From: Streptococcus suis
GTDB lineage: Bacteria; Bacillota; Bacilli; Lactobacillales; Streptococcaceae
Direction: 5' to 3'
NCBI RefSeq assembly: GCF_024509525.1
Contig: NZ_JAMWEM010000003.1
Span: 124,001 to 188,000 of the forward strand
DNA length: 64,000 nucleotides
How positions within the stretch are numbered: position 1 is the first letter of the stretch; the number at the start of each line of letters is the position of its first letter. The notes beneath the pieces are model-generated. The model was not told where the DNA came from. It did not search any database and was given only the letters and a program-made list of their open reading frames with translations. Shown here piece by piece: positions 16,548-25,540 of this stretch. The position numbers were made by a program, and so were the translations under genes.

Positions 16548-17375
16548 ATGACCAAACACCAACATTTTGCCAATAGCGACCAATTTTTCGCCTGTCCACA
16601 TTGTGGGCAGGCTCTTGGTCTTGACCTCAACAGCCTCCGCTGTCCCAACCGCCACACCTTCGACATCGCCAAGCAGGGCTATGTCAACCTGGCACCCCAA
16701 GTCAAGCAGTCCGCCAACTACCACAAGTCTAGCTTTGAAAACCGCCAGGCCTTTTTAGAGGCAGGCTATTACGACCATCTCTATGAAGCTTTGGAGGGGA
16801 AAATAGCAGAGCTGGGGTTATGTTCTGTCCTAGACATCGGTTGTGGGGAGGGCTTTTATTCCCGCAAATTAGCCGAGAAAATGGACTTGGACATTCTTGC
16901 TTTTGATATTTCCAAGGACTCCATTCTCTTGGCAGCCAAATCTGACAGGACCAAGTCGGTCAAATGGTTTGTCGGTGACTTAACCAAGTTACCTATTCAA
17001 GACAAGACAATTGACGGCATCTTGGACATCTTTTCCCCAGCTAATTACCAGGAATTTGCCAGAGTGCTGAAAGTTGGTGGGGCTATTCTCAAGCTGGTCC
17101 CAGGACCCAATCACCTCAAGGAGCTCCGCCATTTAGCTAAAGACCAACTCCGCAAGGAGTCCTATGATAACCAGGCTATCGTGGACCATTTCAAGTCTTA
17201 CCTAGGGCAGGTGAAGCAAGTGCTGGTCAGTCGGACCTTGCCGATTAGCCTAGAACATGCCCAAGTCTTGGCAGACATGACGCCCCTCTTTTTCCAAGTG
17301 GACCAGTCCAAGTTGGACTTGAGCCAGCTGACCGAGATTACGATTGAGGGACTGCTCTTGATTGGAACTATATAA
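16548..17375 (+). CDS. rlmA: 23S rRNA (guanine-N1)-methyltransferase, RlmA family
   Basis: A 275-residue methyltransferase. The N-terminus has a zinc-binding motif (FACPHCGQAL, then LRCPNRHTFD) typical of RlmA proteins, and the SAM-binding motif I reads VLDIGCGEGFYSR. Gram-positive RlmA(II)/TlrB methylates N1 of G748 in helix 35 of 23S rRNA, which lines the macrolide tunnel; enterobacterial RlmA(I) modifies G745. The streptococcal form is expected to be RlmA(II). It follows the HTH gene by one base. The acquired erm(B) cassette begins directly after it. Confidence 0.88.
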   Translation: MTKHQHFANSDQFFACPHCGQALGLDLNSLRCPNRHTFDIAKQGYVNLAPQVKQSANYHKSSFENRQAFLEAGYYDHLYEALEGKIAELGLCSVLDIGCGEGFYSRKLAEKMDLDILAFDISKDSILLAAKSDRTKSVKWFVGDLTKLPIQDKTIDGILDIFSPANYQEFARVLKVGGAILKLVPGPNHLKELRHLAKDQLRKESYDNQAIVDHFKSYLGQVKQVLVSRTLPISLEHAQVLADMTPLFFQVDQSKLDLSQLTEITIEGLLLIGTI

Positions 17376-17390
17376 AAAATAAAGAGTGTG

Positions 17391-17423
17391 TTGATTGTGC
17401 AGTATCATAAAATTTTGTATAAT
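17391..17423 (+). promoter_or_regulatory. erm(B) cassette promoter
   Basis: A TATAAT hexamer at 17418-17423 is preceded by AT-rich sequence and TTGATT (17391) or TTGTGC (17395, 17-bp spacing). It matches my recollection of the region upstream of erm(B) leaders on streptococcal and enterococcal elements. Confidence 0.6.
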
Positions 17424-17480
17424 AGGAATTGAAGTTAAATTAGATGCTAAAAATTTGTAATTAAGAAGGAGGGATTCGTC

Positions 17481-17564
17481 ATGTTGGTATTCAAAATGCG
17501 TAATGTAGATAAAACATCTACTGTTTTGAAACAGACTAAAAACAGTGATTACGCAGATAAATAA
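17481..17564 (+). CDS. ermBL: ErmB leader peptide
   Basis: A 27-codon frame beginning MLVFKMRNVDKTSTVLKQ with an AGGAGG site. It matches the known erm(B) leader apart from Lys5 in place of Gln, as I recall the reference. During macrolide exposure the ribosome stalls on this peptide and the downstream mRNA refolds, exposing the erm(B) start site. Its presence at full length argues for inducible rather than constitutive resistance. Confidence 0.9.
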   Translation: MLVFKMRNVDKTSTVLKQTKNSDYADK

Positions 17565-17688
17565 ATACGTTAGATTAATTCCTACCAGTGACTAATCTTA
17601 TGACTTTTTAAACAGATAACTAAAATTACAAACAAATCATTTAACTTCTGTATTTATTTACAGATGTAATCACTTCAGGAGTGATTAC
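17565..17688 (+). promoter_or_regulatory. erm(B) translational attenuator
   Basis: The spacer between leader and gene contains GTAATCAC (17666-17673) and GTGATTAC (17681-17688), a perfect stem whose loop and right arm hold the AGGAG ribosome site next to the ATG at 17689. It would hide the start until the leader ribosome stalls. Confidence 0.8.
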
Positions 17689-18426
17689 ATGAACAAAAAT
17701 ATAAAATATTCTCAAAACTTTTTAACGAGTGAAAAAGTACTCAACCAAATAATAAAACAATTGAATTTAAAAGAAACCGATACCGTTTACGAAATTGGAA
17801 CAGGTAAAGGGCATTTAACGACGAAACTGGCTAAAATAAGTAAACAGGTAACGTCTATTGAATTAGACAGTCATCTATTCAACTTATCGTCAGAAAAATT
17901 AAAACTGAACAATCGTGTCACTTTAATTCACCAAGATATTCTACAGTTTCAATTCCCTAACAAACAGAGGTATAAAATTGTTGGGAATATTCCTTACCAT
18001 TTAAGCACACAAATTATTAAAAAAGTGGTTTTTGAAAGCCATGCGTCTGACATCTATCTGATTGTTGAAGAAGGATTCTACAAGCGTACCTTGGATATTC
18101 ACCGAACACTAGGGTTGCTCTTGCACACTCAAGTCTCGATTCAGCAATTGCTTAAGCTGCCAGCGGAATGCTTTCATCCTAAACCAAAAGTAAACAGTGT
18201 CTTAATAAAACTTACCCGCCATACCACAGATGTTCCAGATAAATATTGGAAGCTATATACGTACTTTGTTTCAAAATGGGTCAATCGAGAATATCGTCAA
18301 CTGTTTACTAAAAATCAGTTTCATCAAGCAATGAAACACGCCAAAGTAAACAATTTAAGTACCGTTACTTATGAGCAAGTATTGTCTATTTTTAATAGTT
18401 ATCTATTATTTAACGGGAGGAAATAA
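17689..18426 (+). CDS. erm(B): 23S rRNA adenine-N6 dimethyltransferase Erm(B)
   Basis: This 245-residue protein matches Erm(B) over its length ([20 protein letters not shown] at the start and [13 protein letters not shown] at the end), with the SAM motif [12 protein letters not shown] and the N6-adenine motif GNIPYHLS. Erm(B) dimethylates A2058 of 23S rRNA and gives resistance to macrolides, lincosamides and streptogramin B. The DNA is AT-rich compared with rlmA and gatD on either side, and no transposase or recombinase is next to it. The cassette lies between core genes from about 17380 to 18487, including leader and attenuator, so acquisition by horizontal transfer is near certain. Confidence 0.97.
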   Translation: MNKNIKYSQNFLTSEKVLNQIIKQLNLKETDTVYEIGTGKGHLTTKLAKISKQVTSIELDSHLFNLSSEKLKLNNRVTLIHQDILQFQFPNKQRYKIVGNIPYHLSTQIIKKVVFESHASDIYLIVEEGFYKRTLDIHRTLGLLLHTQVSIQQLLKLPAECFHPKPKVNSVLIKLTRHTTDVPDKYWKLYTYFVSKWVNREYRQLFTKNQFHQAMKHAKVNNLSTVTYEQVLSIFNSYLLFNGRK

Positions 18427-18430
18427 TTCT

Positions 18431-18487
18431 ATGAGTCGCTTTTGTAAATTTGGAAAGTTACACGTTACTAAAGGGAATATAAGTTAA
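18431..18487 (+). pseudogene. Truncated ORF that follows erm(B) in Tn917-like DNA
   Basis: An 18-codon frame, MSRFCKFGKLHVTKGNIS, five bases after the erm(B) stop. Its first 16 codons match what I recall of the sequence after erm(B) in Tn917 and Tn1545-like elements. The match stops at about 18480, which gives the right edge of the transferred segment. Confidence 0.55.
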
Positions 18488-18497
18488 TAGAAAATAA

Positions 18498-18530
18498 CAA
18501 AACCGCCTCTGAATATCAGAAGCGGTTTTG
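18498..18530. terminator. Bidirectional terminator between erm(B) and gatD
   Basis: CAAAACCGCCTCTGA and TCAGAAGCGGTTTTG form a long hairpin flanked by A-rich and T-rich sequence. It serves the convergent erm(B) and gatD transcripts and was probably the original rlmA/gatD terminator. Confidence 0.85.
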
Positions 18531-18532
18531 CT

Positions 18533-19318
18533 TTATTTATCAAATTCTGCCTTGCTTTTCACATCGCCGTATTCTTCAGCGACTTCTTTGCTGAGGATGT
18601 CAGCGTAGCTGGCAAGTTGGATGTCTTGTCCATATTTTTTACGGAGGGCAGTTGTGACCAAGCGGTAGGCTAGGTTGGCATTGCGGGACAGGATTGGTCC
18701 GTGGAAGTAGCTGCCGAAGGTGTTTTTGTAGTGCAGACCTTCGCCACCGTCTTCCTTGTTATTACCATTGCCATAGACAACCTTGCCCAGGGGTTTTTGG
18801 TTGTCAGCTAGGAAGGTGCGACCTTGGTGGTTTTCAAAACCGTAGTAGGTTTCGTTGAACTCCTCATTGTGAATTTTAATGTCACCGATATAGCGGTTAT
18901 TGGTCTGGTTGAGGGTGTAGTGTCCCATGATACCTAGACCGTCAATCTTGCGGCCGCCAGCTTCGATGTAGTATTGACCGAGCAACTGGAAGCCACCGCA
19001 GATGGCCAGCATGACACCGTCGTTTTCGATAAAGTCTGCCAAGCTGTCTTTTTTAGTCGGTAAATCCTTGGCTAAAATAGACTGCTCATAGTCTTGACCA
19101 CCACCGAAAAAGGCGATGTCGTAGAAATCCTTGTCAAATTCATCTGTCAGGGAAACGATGTCCACCTGAACACGAGCCCCCAGCTTTTCAGCCACATACT
19201 TGAGCATGAGGATATTGCCATTGTCCCCGTAGGTGTTCATCAAATCACCGTAGAGATGGGCGATGTGGAGATCATAAGTGTAGTCTTTTTCAGGACTTTT
19301 TAATGACGTATAGACCAT
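18533..19318 (-). CDS. gatD: Lipid II isoglutaminyl synthase, glutaminase subunit GatD
   Basis: A 261-residue class I glutamine amidotransferase (CobB/CobQ type). The nucleophile is Cys107 in [12 protein letters not shown] and the catalytic His is in [13 protein letters not shown]. It supplies ammonia to MurT so that the D-glutamate of the lipid II stem peptide is amidated to D-isoglutamine, which is needed for efficient peptidoglycan cross-linking in streptococci. The start codon overlaps the murT stop by one base (TAATG), the coupled arrangement expected for the MurT-GatD complex. The gene ends beside a bidirectional terminator shared with erm(B). Confidence 0.93.
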   Translation of the reverse strand: MVYTSLKSPEKDYTYDLHIAHLYGDLMNTYGDNGNILMLKYVAEKLGARVQVDIVSLTDEFDKDFYDIAFFGGGQDYEQSILAKDLPTKKDSLADFIENDGVMLAICGGFQLLGQYYIEAGGRKIDGLGIMGHYTLNQTNNRYIGDIKIHNEEFNETYYGFENHQGRTFLADNQKPLGKVVYGNGNNKEDGGEGLHYKNTFGSYFHGPILSRNANLAYRLVTTALRKKYGQDIQLASYADILSKEVAEEYGDVKSKAEFDK

Positions 19319-20661
19319 TATTTCATCTCCTTTCCAACGGCTTGGCGTTGAGCCAGCAGGTCGCGGAATTCCAGCATAGCTGTATAAGTAGCTAAAATAT
19401 AAGCATGTTGGCTACTTGATTGCTCAATCAAGGTCATGATGTCTTCCAGTTTTGGCGTTTCAGTAATCTGGTCCTCTGGATAGCTAGTCACACGGAGGCG
19501 ACGGGCGATTTCAGACGAACGAACACCGCCTGCAAAGACTTGTGGAATGTCCATTTGGGTAATTTGTTCAAAGTCAGCATCCCAAATCCAGCTGGTATCA
19601 ATTCCGTCAGCGTAGTTGGCATTGAGAAGAACAGATAAGCTAAAATCGTAAGGAGCCAGTTTCATCATTTCAATGGCCTGGGTTGCACCGACAGGGTTTT
19701 TAATCAAGACCAATGTACAATCTTTATCGCCCAAGTTAAAGGTTTCTTGGCGGCCGAAGACTGCCTTAGACTTATCAAAACCTGCCTTGATTTTCTCAGG
19801 AGCTACACCTAAAAATGCTGCTACGCTGACAGCTGCTAGGGCATTGTAGATGTTGTAGAGGCCTCCGATGTTGATTTTGTAATCTTGACCGTCAATAGCA
19901 AAAGTAGAAGAGGTATTGGTGATTTCTTTTAGTTCGGTCAACTTGTAGTCCAGTTCAGGTCGACTAAAACCACAGTTGCTACAGATATAGCTGCCCAAGT
20001 TGGCGTAGGTATTGAGCTTGTACTGGATAATCTGGTGGCAATGCGGGCAGAGAACACCCTCGGTATTGTAATGGGCCAGACGTGGCTCATGCTCTTCCGT
20101 CGCAAAACCGTAGTATTTTACTGGATTGATAACGTTTGTCGAGTTGAAAAGCGGGCTGTCACCATTAGCCAAAATGGTTGCCTGCGGAGCTTTTGCAGCC
20201 CCGTCCAAAATCATCTGGTAGGTGGTATAAATCTCACCATAACGGTCCATTTGGTCGCGGAAGATATTGGTAAAGACAATCAGGCTAGGCTTGATAAAGT
20301 CGGTTACACGGGCTAGGCTGGCTTCGTCGATTTCCAAGACGGCAATCTTCTTGCCGTTTTTGTTTTTCTTAGCAGATAAAAATGTTGCCGTAATCCCTGT
20401 AATCATATTGGCACCGCTGGTGTTGGTCGTAATTTCTCCGAAGGCTTCTTGGAGGATACCGACTGTCAGGGCAGTGGTCAAGGTCTTACCGTTGGTCCCT
20501 GTCACCACAACGATTTCATAGTCTTTAGCCAAACTATCTAAAATATGTTTATCGAATTTGAGGGCAATTTTTCCAGGTAGGGTAGTACCACGTCCTAGTT
20601 TTTTCAAAATGAACTGGGAGCTTTTTCCTGCAAGGATACCCAAAGCTGTATTTATTTTCAT
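19318..20661 (-). CDS. murT: Lipid II isoglutaminyl synthase, MurT subunit
   Basis: A 447-residue Mur-ligase-like protein with the ATP-binding P-loop [12 protein letters not shown], a central Mur ligase fold, and a four-cysteine zinc ribbon (LCPHCHQII ... [12 protein letters not shown]) characteristic of MurT. It has the DUF1727-type C-terminal domain. It activates the alpha-carboxyl of D-Glu in lipid II for amidation by the ammonia that GatD releases. The gene is read toward gatD with translational coupling. It diverges from cdaA across a 150-bp promoter region. Confidence 0.93.
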   Translation of the reverse strand: MKINTALGILAGKSSQFILKKLGRGTTLPGKIALKFDKHILDSLAKDYEIVVVTGTNGKTLTTALTVGILQEAFGEITTNTSGANMITGITATFLSAKKNKNGKKIAVLEIDEASLARVTDFIKPSLIVFTNIFRDQMDRYGEIYTTYQMILDGAAKAPQATILANGDSPLFNSTNVINPVKYYGFATEEHEPRLAHYNTEGVLCPHCHQIIQYKLNTYANLGSYICSNCGFSRPELDYKLTELKEITNTSSTFAIDGQDYKINIGGLYNIYNALAAVSVAAFLGVAPEKIKAGFDKSKAVFGRQETFNLGDKDCTLVLIKNPVGATQAIEMMKLAPYDFSLSVLLNANYADGIDTSWIWDADFEQITQMDIPQVFAGGVRSSEIARRLRVTSYPEDQITETPKLEDIMTLIEQSSSQHAYILATYTAMLEFRDLLAQRQAVGKEMK

Positions 20662-20757
20662 GGGACTATTTTATCATAAAGGCGGGGGATTTTCTAGAAG
20701 AGAGCTACCAGACAATGTGAGAGAAGAGAGGATTTTTAAGGTGAAATAAGTCAAAGG

Positions 20758-20768
20758 TATGATATAAT
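20758..20768 (+). promoter_or_regulatory. Extended -10 promoter of the cdaA operon
   Basis: TATGATATAAT has an extended -10 (TG-A-TATAAT, hexamer 20763-20768) 43 bp upstream of cdaA. No good -35 is seen, which is normal for this promoter type. Confidence 0.65.
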
Positions 20769-20810
20769 AGAAGGGTTAAGACAGTTGAGAGAAAGTACGA
20801 GGAGGAAGTA

Positions 20811-21659
20811 ATGAATATTAGTCAATTAGTAGATAGCAACTATTGGCAAAGTCTGATTAGCAGTCCCTGGACGGCTATGATGCACTTGCTAGACATTTCG
20901 CTAGTTATTTATTTTATATATGCGATTAGTAAATCCCTAGTTGGGACCAAAATCATGACCCTGGTAAGGGGAGTTTTTCTCTTTTTATTTGGTCAATTGT
21001 TGGCGAGCCTTTTAGGCTTGCAAACAATCTCTTGGTTGATGAATCAAGTAATTACCTACGGTGTAATTGCTGGGGTAGTCATTTTTGCTCCAGAACTTCG
21101 GGCAGTTTTAGAGAAATTGGGTCGCACAACACAACTTTTTGCAGGATCGAATATCAGTTCTGAAGAAGCATTGGTTCAAGCTTTTCTAAAGTCGGTGTCC
21201 TACATGTCTCCTCGTAAAATCGGCGCCCTGGTAGCAGTTGAGCAGGCCCAGACTTTGCAACAATACTGCACAACAGGCATTTCCTTGGATGCTGATATTT
21301 CGAGCGAGCTACTAATCAATATTTTTATTCCTAACACGCCTTTGCATGATGGTGCTGTCATCATAAAAGAGGATAAAATAGCTGTTGCATGTGCTTATTT
21401 TCCTCTTTCAGAAAGTGCTGGAATTTCAAAAGAATTTGGCACACGTCACAGAGCTGCGATTGGTTTATCTGAGGTTTCAGATGCCTTTGTATTTATTGTC
21501 TCAGAAGAGACAGGGGCAATTTCTATTGCTAAGAACGGTATTTTCAAGCATAATTTGACACTAGAAGAATTTGAACTTGAGCTCCGACGTCTCTTTGTCC
21601 CCCGTGATGAAAAGAAACCGTGGTGGAGGAGTTTAGGAGGAAAAAAACATGCAAGATAA
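20811..21659 (+). CDS. cdaA: Diadenylate cyclase CdaA
   Basis: A 282-residue membrane enzyme with three N-terminal transmembrane helices (about residues 20-85), followed by a DisA_N/DAC domain with the signature motifs LHDGAVII and GTRHRAAIG. It makes cyclic di-AMP from two ATP; in streptococci this messenger controls potassium uptake, turgor and wall stress. It starts at ATG 20811 after AGGAGG. It overlaps cdaR by 11 bp and heads the conserved cdaA-cdaR-glmM operon, in which GlmM and CdaR modulate cyclase activity in related bacteria. Confidence 0.96.
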   Translation: MNISQLVDSNYWQSLISSPWTAMMHLLDISLVIYFIYAISKSLVGTKIMTLVRGVFLFLFGQLLASLLGLQTISWLMNQVITYGVIAGVVIFAPELRAVLEKLGRTTQLFAGSNISSEEALVQAFLKSVSYMSPRKIGALVAVEQAQTLQQYCTTGISLDADISSELLINIFIPNTPLHDGAVIIKEDKIAVACAYFPLSESAGISKEFGTRHRAAIGLSEVSDAFVFIVSEETGAISIAKNGIFKHNLTLEEFELELRRLFVPRDEKKPWWRSLGGKKHAR

Positions 21660-22353
21660 AATGAAATTAGTTGGACATTTATTTGTTTCAATTTTGCTCG
21701 CGCTGGTACTTTTCTTCTATGCTACTACGACGAACTATAAAAATTCTGCCTCTAGTAGCCAGGGAACGGAGTCAGAAACCTATACCCATACAATCACAAA
21801 TGTACCGATTACAATGAACTATGACAGTAATACTTATTTCATCTCTGGTTTTTCTTCTACTGCGAATGTAGAATTAACAGGGGCAAATCGAGTCATTTTA
21901 CAAAAAGAAACAGATGAAGCAACCCGCACGTTCCACATTGCAGTTGATTTAACAGAGTTGGGAAGTGGGACTCACACAGTACCGCTACAAATCATGGACT
22001 TGCCGACGGGAATCACAGCTAGCCTGAATCCAGCAGAGGTAACTGTGAAGATTGGTAAAAAAGTAAGTCAGACTTTTCCTGTGCAAGGCATCATATATGA
22101 AAATCAGTTAGCTTCTGGCTATACAGTCTCAAAGGTAACAGTTGGTTTAGAGACCGTTAAAGTAACAACCGATGAAGATACCATGTCTAAGATTGCACGG
22201 GTTGAAGCTGTTTTCTTAGATGTGAGCAACTTATCAGAGAATTATAGTGGAACAGGTGCCTTACAGGCTGTAGATGCGGAAGGGAATGTCCTACCAGTAG
22301 TCCTTTCGCAAGTCGACACTAGCTTACAGGCTACTATCGTAAAAATAAAATAA
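21649..22353 (+). CDS. cdaR: CdaA regulatory protein CdaR (YbbR domains)
   Basis: A 234-residue extracytoplasmic protein. One N-terminal membrane helix (FVSILLALVLFFYATTT) is followed by YbbR-type beta domains, including LTELGSGTHTVPLQI and VEAVFLDVSNLSENYSG. Family size ranges widely; this one holds about two YbbR repeats. It acts outside the membrane as partner and modulator of CdaA. The start at 21649 has an AGGAGG site inside the end of cdaA, so the two are translationally linked. glmM follows after 17 bp. Confidence 0.92.
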   Translation: MQDKMKLVGHLFVSILLALVLFFYATTTNYKNSASSSQGTESETYTHTITNVPITMNYDSNTYFISGFSSTANVELTGANRVILQKETDEATRTFHIAVDLTELGSGTHTVPLQIMDLPTGITASLNPAEVTVKIGKKVSQTFPVQGIIYENQLASGYTVSKVTVGLETVKVTTDEDTMSKIARVEAVFLDVSNLSENYSGTGALQAVDAEGNVLPVVLSQVDTSLQATIVKIK

Positions 22354-22370
22354 AAATATGAGGTTAAAAA

Positions 22371-23720
22371 ATGGGGAAATATTTTGGAACGGATGGAGTT
22401 CGTGGGGAAGCAAACGTAGAATTGACGCCAGAATTGGCCTTTAAACTAGGTCGTTTTGGTGGTTATGTTCTCAGTCAACATGAAACGGATGTACCCCGTG
22501 TCTTTGTGGCACGTGATACCCGTATCTCGGGTCAGATGTTGGAAGCTGCCTTGGTTGCTGGACTTTTATCCGCTGGAATCCACGTCTATAAATTAGGAGT
22601 TCTAGCCACTCCTGGTGTTGCTTATTTGGTGAAAACTGAGAAAGCAAGTGCAGGTGTTATGATTTCTGCTAGTCACAATCCCGCTCAAGATAATGGAATC
22701 AAATTCTTTGCAGGAGATGGTTTTAAATTGGATGATGCTTTAGAAGCAGAGATTGAAGCTCTCTTGGATGCCGAAGAAGATAGACTTCCTCGTCCATCTG
22801 CACAAGGCTTAGGTGATGTGGTAGATTATCCGGAAGGCTTGCGTAAATACGAATCCTTCCTTGTTTCGACTGGTACCCAATTAGAGGGGATGAAAGTGGC
22901 CTTGGATACTGCCAATGGGGCGGCCTCAACCTCTGCTCGTCAAGTATTTGCTGATCTTGGTGCTAGCTTGACAGTTATGGCCGAAAAGCCAGATGGTCTG
23001 AATATCAACGAGGGAGTCGGTTCAACTCATCCTGAGAAATTGCAAGAATTGGTTAAAGAAACAGGTAGCCAAATCGGTCTGGCATTTGATGGGGATAGTG
23101 ATCGTTTGATTGCTGTAGATGAAAATGGAGATCTAGTAGATGGTGACCGTATCATGTACATTGTCGGTAAATACTTAGCGGATAAGGGGCGCCTTTCAAA
23201 AAATGTGATTGTGACAACCGTTATGTCTAACCTTGGTTTCCATAAGGCGTTGGACCGAGAAGGTATTGAAAAAGCTGTGACCGCAGTTGGTGACCGTTAT
23301 GTGGTGGAGGAAATGCGCAAAGGTGGCTACAATGTTGGTGGTGAGCAGTCTGGACATGTGATTCTGATGGAGTATAACACCACAGGCGACGGCCAGTTGA
23401 CCGCTGTGCAATTGACCAAAATCATGAAAGAAACTGGTAAGAAGTTGTCAGAATTGGCAGCAGAAGTGACCATTTACCCGCAAAAATTGGTCAATATTCG
23501 AGTGGAAAACAGCATGAAGGATAAGGCAATGGAAGTGCCTGCTATTGCAGCTATCATTGAAAAAATGGAAGCAGAAATGGCTGGCAACGGTCGTATCTTG
23601 GTCCGTCCAAGTGGTACCGAGCCACTCTTGCGTGTCATGGCAGAAGCGCCAACGGATGCTGAAGTCGATTACTATGTGGACACCATTGCCGATGTGGTCC
23701 GTGTGGAAATCGGAATTTAA
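22371..23720 (+). CDS. glmM: Phosphoglucosamine mutase
   Basis: A 449-residue alpha-D-phosphohexomutase. The active-site phosphoserine loop is [15 protein letters not shown], the metal loop is [10 protein letters not shown], the sugar-binding loop is GGEQSGHV, and the C-terminal phosphate-binding loop is [15 protein letters not shown]. It interconverts glucosamine-6-P and glucosamine-1-P for UDP-GlcNAc and peptidoglycan synthesis. It is third in the cdaA operon, which links wall precursor supply to c-di-AMP. Length and all motifs match the family. Confidence 0.97.
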   Translation: MGKYFGTDGVRGEANVELTPELAFKLGRFGGYVLSQHETDVPRVFVARDTRISGQMLEAALVAGLLSAGIHVYKLGVLATPGVAYLVKTEKASAGVMISASHNPAQDNGIKFFAGDGFKLDDALEAEIEALLDAEEDRLPRPSAQGLGDVVDYPEGLRKYESFLVSTGTQLEGMKVALDTANGAASTSARQVFADLGASLTVMAEKPDGLNINEGVGSTHPEKLQELVKETGSQIGLAFDGDSDRLIAVDENGDLVDGDRIMYIVGKYLADKGRLSKNVIVTTVMSNLGFHKALDREGIEKAVTAVGDRYVVEEMRKGGYNVGGEQSGHVILMEYNTTGDGQLTAVQLTKIMKETGKKLSELAAEVTIYPQKLVNIRVENSMKDKAMEVPAIAAIIEKMEAEMAGNGRILVRPSGTEPLLRVMAEAPTDAEVDYYVDTIADVVRVEIGI

Positions 23721-23820
23721 ACAGAAAACAATTAATCTTTGAGATGATTACATTGTCTTGATCCACTAGATTGATTAGGTGGCTAGTAGTTATTCTCAAG
23801 ACTGCGAAAATAAAAGTAAA

Positions 23821-23847
23821 AACTGGAGTGTATTACTCCAGTTCTTT
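23821..23847 (+). terminator. Terminator after glmM
   Basis: AACTGGAGT and ACTCCAGTT form a perfect stem followed by CTTT, close to the next start. It ends the cdaA operon or acts as a leader hairpin of the downstream ABC-F gene. Confidence 0.6.
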
Positions 23848-23864
23848 GATGTTATGAGGAAAAT

Positions 23865-25409
23865 ATGAGTATTTTAGAAGTAAAGAATTTAAGTCATGGG
23901 TTTGGTGACCGTGCCATTTTTGAGAATGTCTCCTTCCGTCTCTTGAAAGGGGAGCATATCGGACTTGTCGGTGCCAATGGTGAAGGGAAATCGACCTTCA
24001 TGTCCATCGTGACAGGTCAATTGCAGCCAGATGAAGGTAAGGTTGAATGGTCACGTTATGTAACGGCAGGTTATTTAGACCAGCATGCTAAACTAGAAAA
24101 GGGTCAATCAGTCCGTGATGTCTTGCGGACAGCATTCGATGAACTTTTCAAGACAGAAGCTCGTATCAATGACATTTACATGTCTATGGCAGAAGAGGGT
24201 GCCGATATGGATGCCCTCATGGAAGAGGTTGGTGAGCTGCAAGACCGTCTGGAAAGCCGTGATTTCTATACGCTTGATGCCAAGATTGACGAAGTGGCGC
24301 GTGCGCTTGGTGTCATGGACTATGGCATGGACAAGGATGTGACGGAGTTATCAGGTGGACAACGGACTAAAGTTCTTCTTGCAAAATTGCTCTTGGAAAA
24401 GCCTGACATCTTGCTTCTGGATGAGCCGACCAACTACTTGGATGCCGAACACATTGACTGGCTCAAACGCTACTTGCAGAACTATGAAAATGCCTTTGTC
24501 TTGATTTCGCACGACATTCCTTTCTTGAATGATGTAATTAACATTGTCTACCATGTGGAAAATCAGCTTTTGACCCGTTACACAGGGGATTATTACCAGT
24601 TCCAAGAAGTACATGCTATGAAGCGGGCTCAGTTGGAGGCAGCCTATGAGCGCCAACAGAAGGAAATTGCAGACTTGCAGGACTTCGTTAACCGTAATAA
24701 GGCCCGTGTTGCGACTCGAAACATGGCCATGTCTCGTCAGAAGAAATTGGACAAGATGGAGATTATTGAGCTTCAAGTAGAGAAACCAAAGCCATCATTT
24801 GATTTCAAAATGGCTCGAACTCCAAGTCGCTTTATCTTCCAAACGACTGATTTGGAAATTGGTTACGACCGTATCTTGACACGTAAGCCACTCAATCTGA
24901 CCTTTGAACGCAACCAGAAGATTGCCATTGTCGGTGCCAACGGTATCGGGAAATCCACTCTTCTTAAAAGTTTGTTGGGGATTATTCCACCGCTCGGTGG
25001 TTCTGTGGAGCGCGGTGAGTATCTAGAACTAGGTTATTTCGAACAAGAAGTAGCTGGTGGCAATCGTCAGACTCCGCTTGAAGCCGTTTGGGATGCCTTT
25101 CCAGCCCTTAACCAGGCAGAAGTGCGTGCAGCCTTGGCTCGTTGCGGTCTGACTTCCAAGCATATTGAAAGCCAAATTCAAGTCCTTTCGGGTGGTGAGC
25201 AGGCCAAAGTTCGTTTTTGCTTGCTCATGAACCGTGAAAACAATGTCTTGGTTCTTGACGAGCCGACCAACCACTTGGATGTGGATGCAAAGGATGAACT
25301 CAAACGTGCCCTTCAAGCCTATAAGGGCTCTATCCTCATGGTCTGCCACGATCCTGATTTCTATGAAGGCTGGGTTGACGATGTGTGGGACTTTAACGAC
25401 TTGACTTAA
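23865..25409 (+). CDS. ABC-F family ATPase (YkpA/YbiT-like)
   Basis: A 514-residue twin-ATPase protein without membrane segments. Walker A motifs are GANGEGKST and GANGIGKST; signatures are LSGGQ and LSGGE; Walker B regions are LLLDEPTNYLD and LVLDEPTNHLD. Unlike the ABC-F gene at 13974 it has no long C-terminal coiled coil, and its length and linker fit the YkpA/YbiT branch. These proteins bind the ribosomal E site and affect translation. It is transcribed alone, between hairpins at 23821 and 25415. Confidence 0.88.
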   Translation: MSILEVKNLSHGFGDRAIFENVSFRLLKGEHIGLVGANGEGKSTFMSIVTGQLQPDEGKVEWSRYVTAGYLDQHAKLEKGQSVRDVLRTAFDELFKTEARINDIYMSMAEEGADMDALMEEVGELQDRLESRDFYTLDAKIDEVARALGVMDYGMDKDVTELSGGQRTKVLLAKLLLEKPDILLLDEPTNYLDAEHIDWLKRYLQNYENAFVLISHDIPFLNDVINIVYHVENQLLTRYTGDYYQFQEVHAMKRAQLEAAYERQQKEIADLQDFVNRNKARVATRNMAMSRQKKLDKMEIIELQVEKPKPSFDFKMARTPSRFIFQTTDLEIGYDRILTRKPLNLTFERNQKIAIVGANGIGKSTLLKSLLGIIPPLGGSVERGEYLELGYFEQEVAGGNRQTPLEAVWDAFPALNQAEVRAALARCGLTSKHIESQIQVLSGGEQAKVRFCLLMNRENNVLVLDEPTNHLDVDAKDELKRALQAYKGSILMVCHDPDFYEGWVDDVWDFNDLT

Positions 25410-25414
25410 GAAAT

Positions 25415-25437
25415 AAGCTATCGAAAGGTAGCTTTTT
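25415..25437 (+). terminator. Terminator after the second ABC-F gene
   Basis: AAGCTA and TAGCTT flank a GAAA-containing loop, followed by TTTTTCTTT. Confidence 0.75.
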
Positions 25438-25487
25438 CTTTGTGCTTATACTATAATAGAATGAGCATAGTAAAGGAGGTAAAAATA

Positions 25488-25520
25488 TGAAAAGAAAAGA
25501 ACGAGGTCATATTGGATAGG
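25488..25520 (+). CDS. Ten-codon leader or remnant ORF
   Basis: ATG at 25488, with a near-perfect AAAGGAGG site and a TATAAT-like box (ACTATAAT, about 25450) upstream, encodes MKRKERGHIG and stops 20 bp before the methyltransferase. A strong ribosome site on so short a frame suggests a leader peptide or the stump of a deleted gene. No function can be assigned. Confidence 0.3.
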
Positions 25521-25540
25521 CCTCAAGTGAGGAAAGAAAA

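Noticed and set aside
17481-18487. Complete Tn917 or Tn916-type transposon carrying erm(B)
   Set aside because: No transposase, resolvase or conjugation gene flanks the cassette; core genes begin within 110 bp on both sides.
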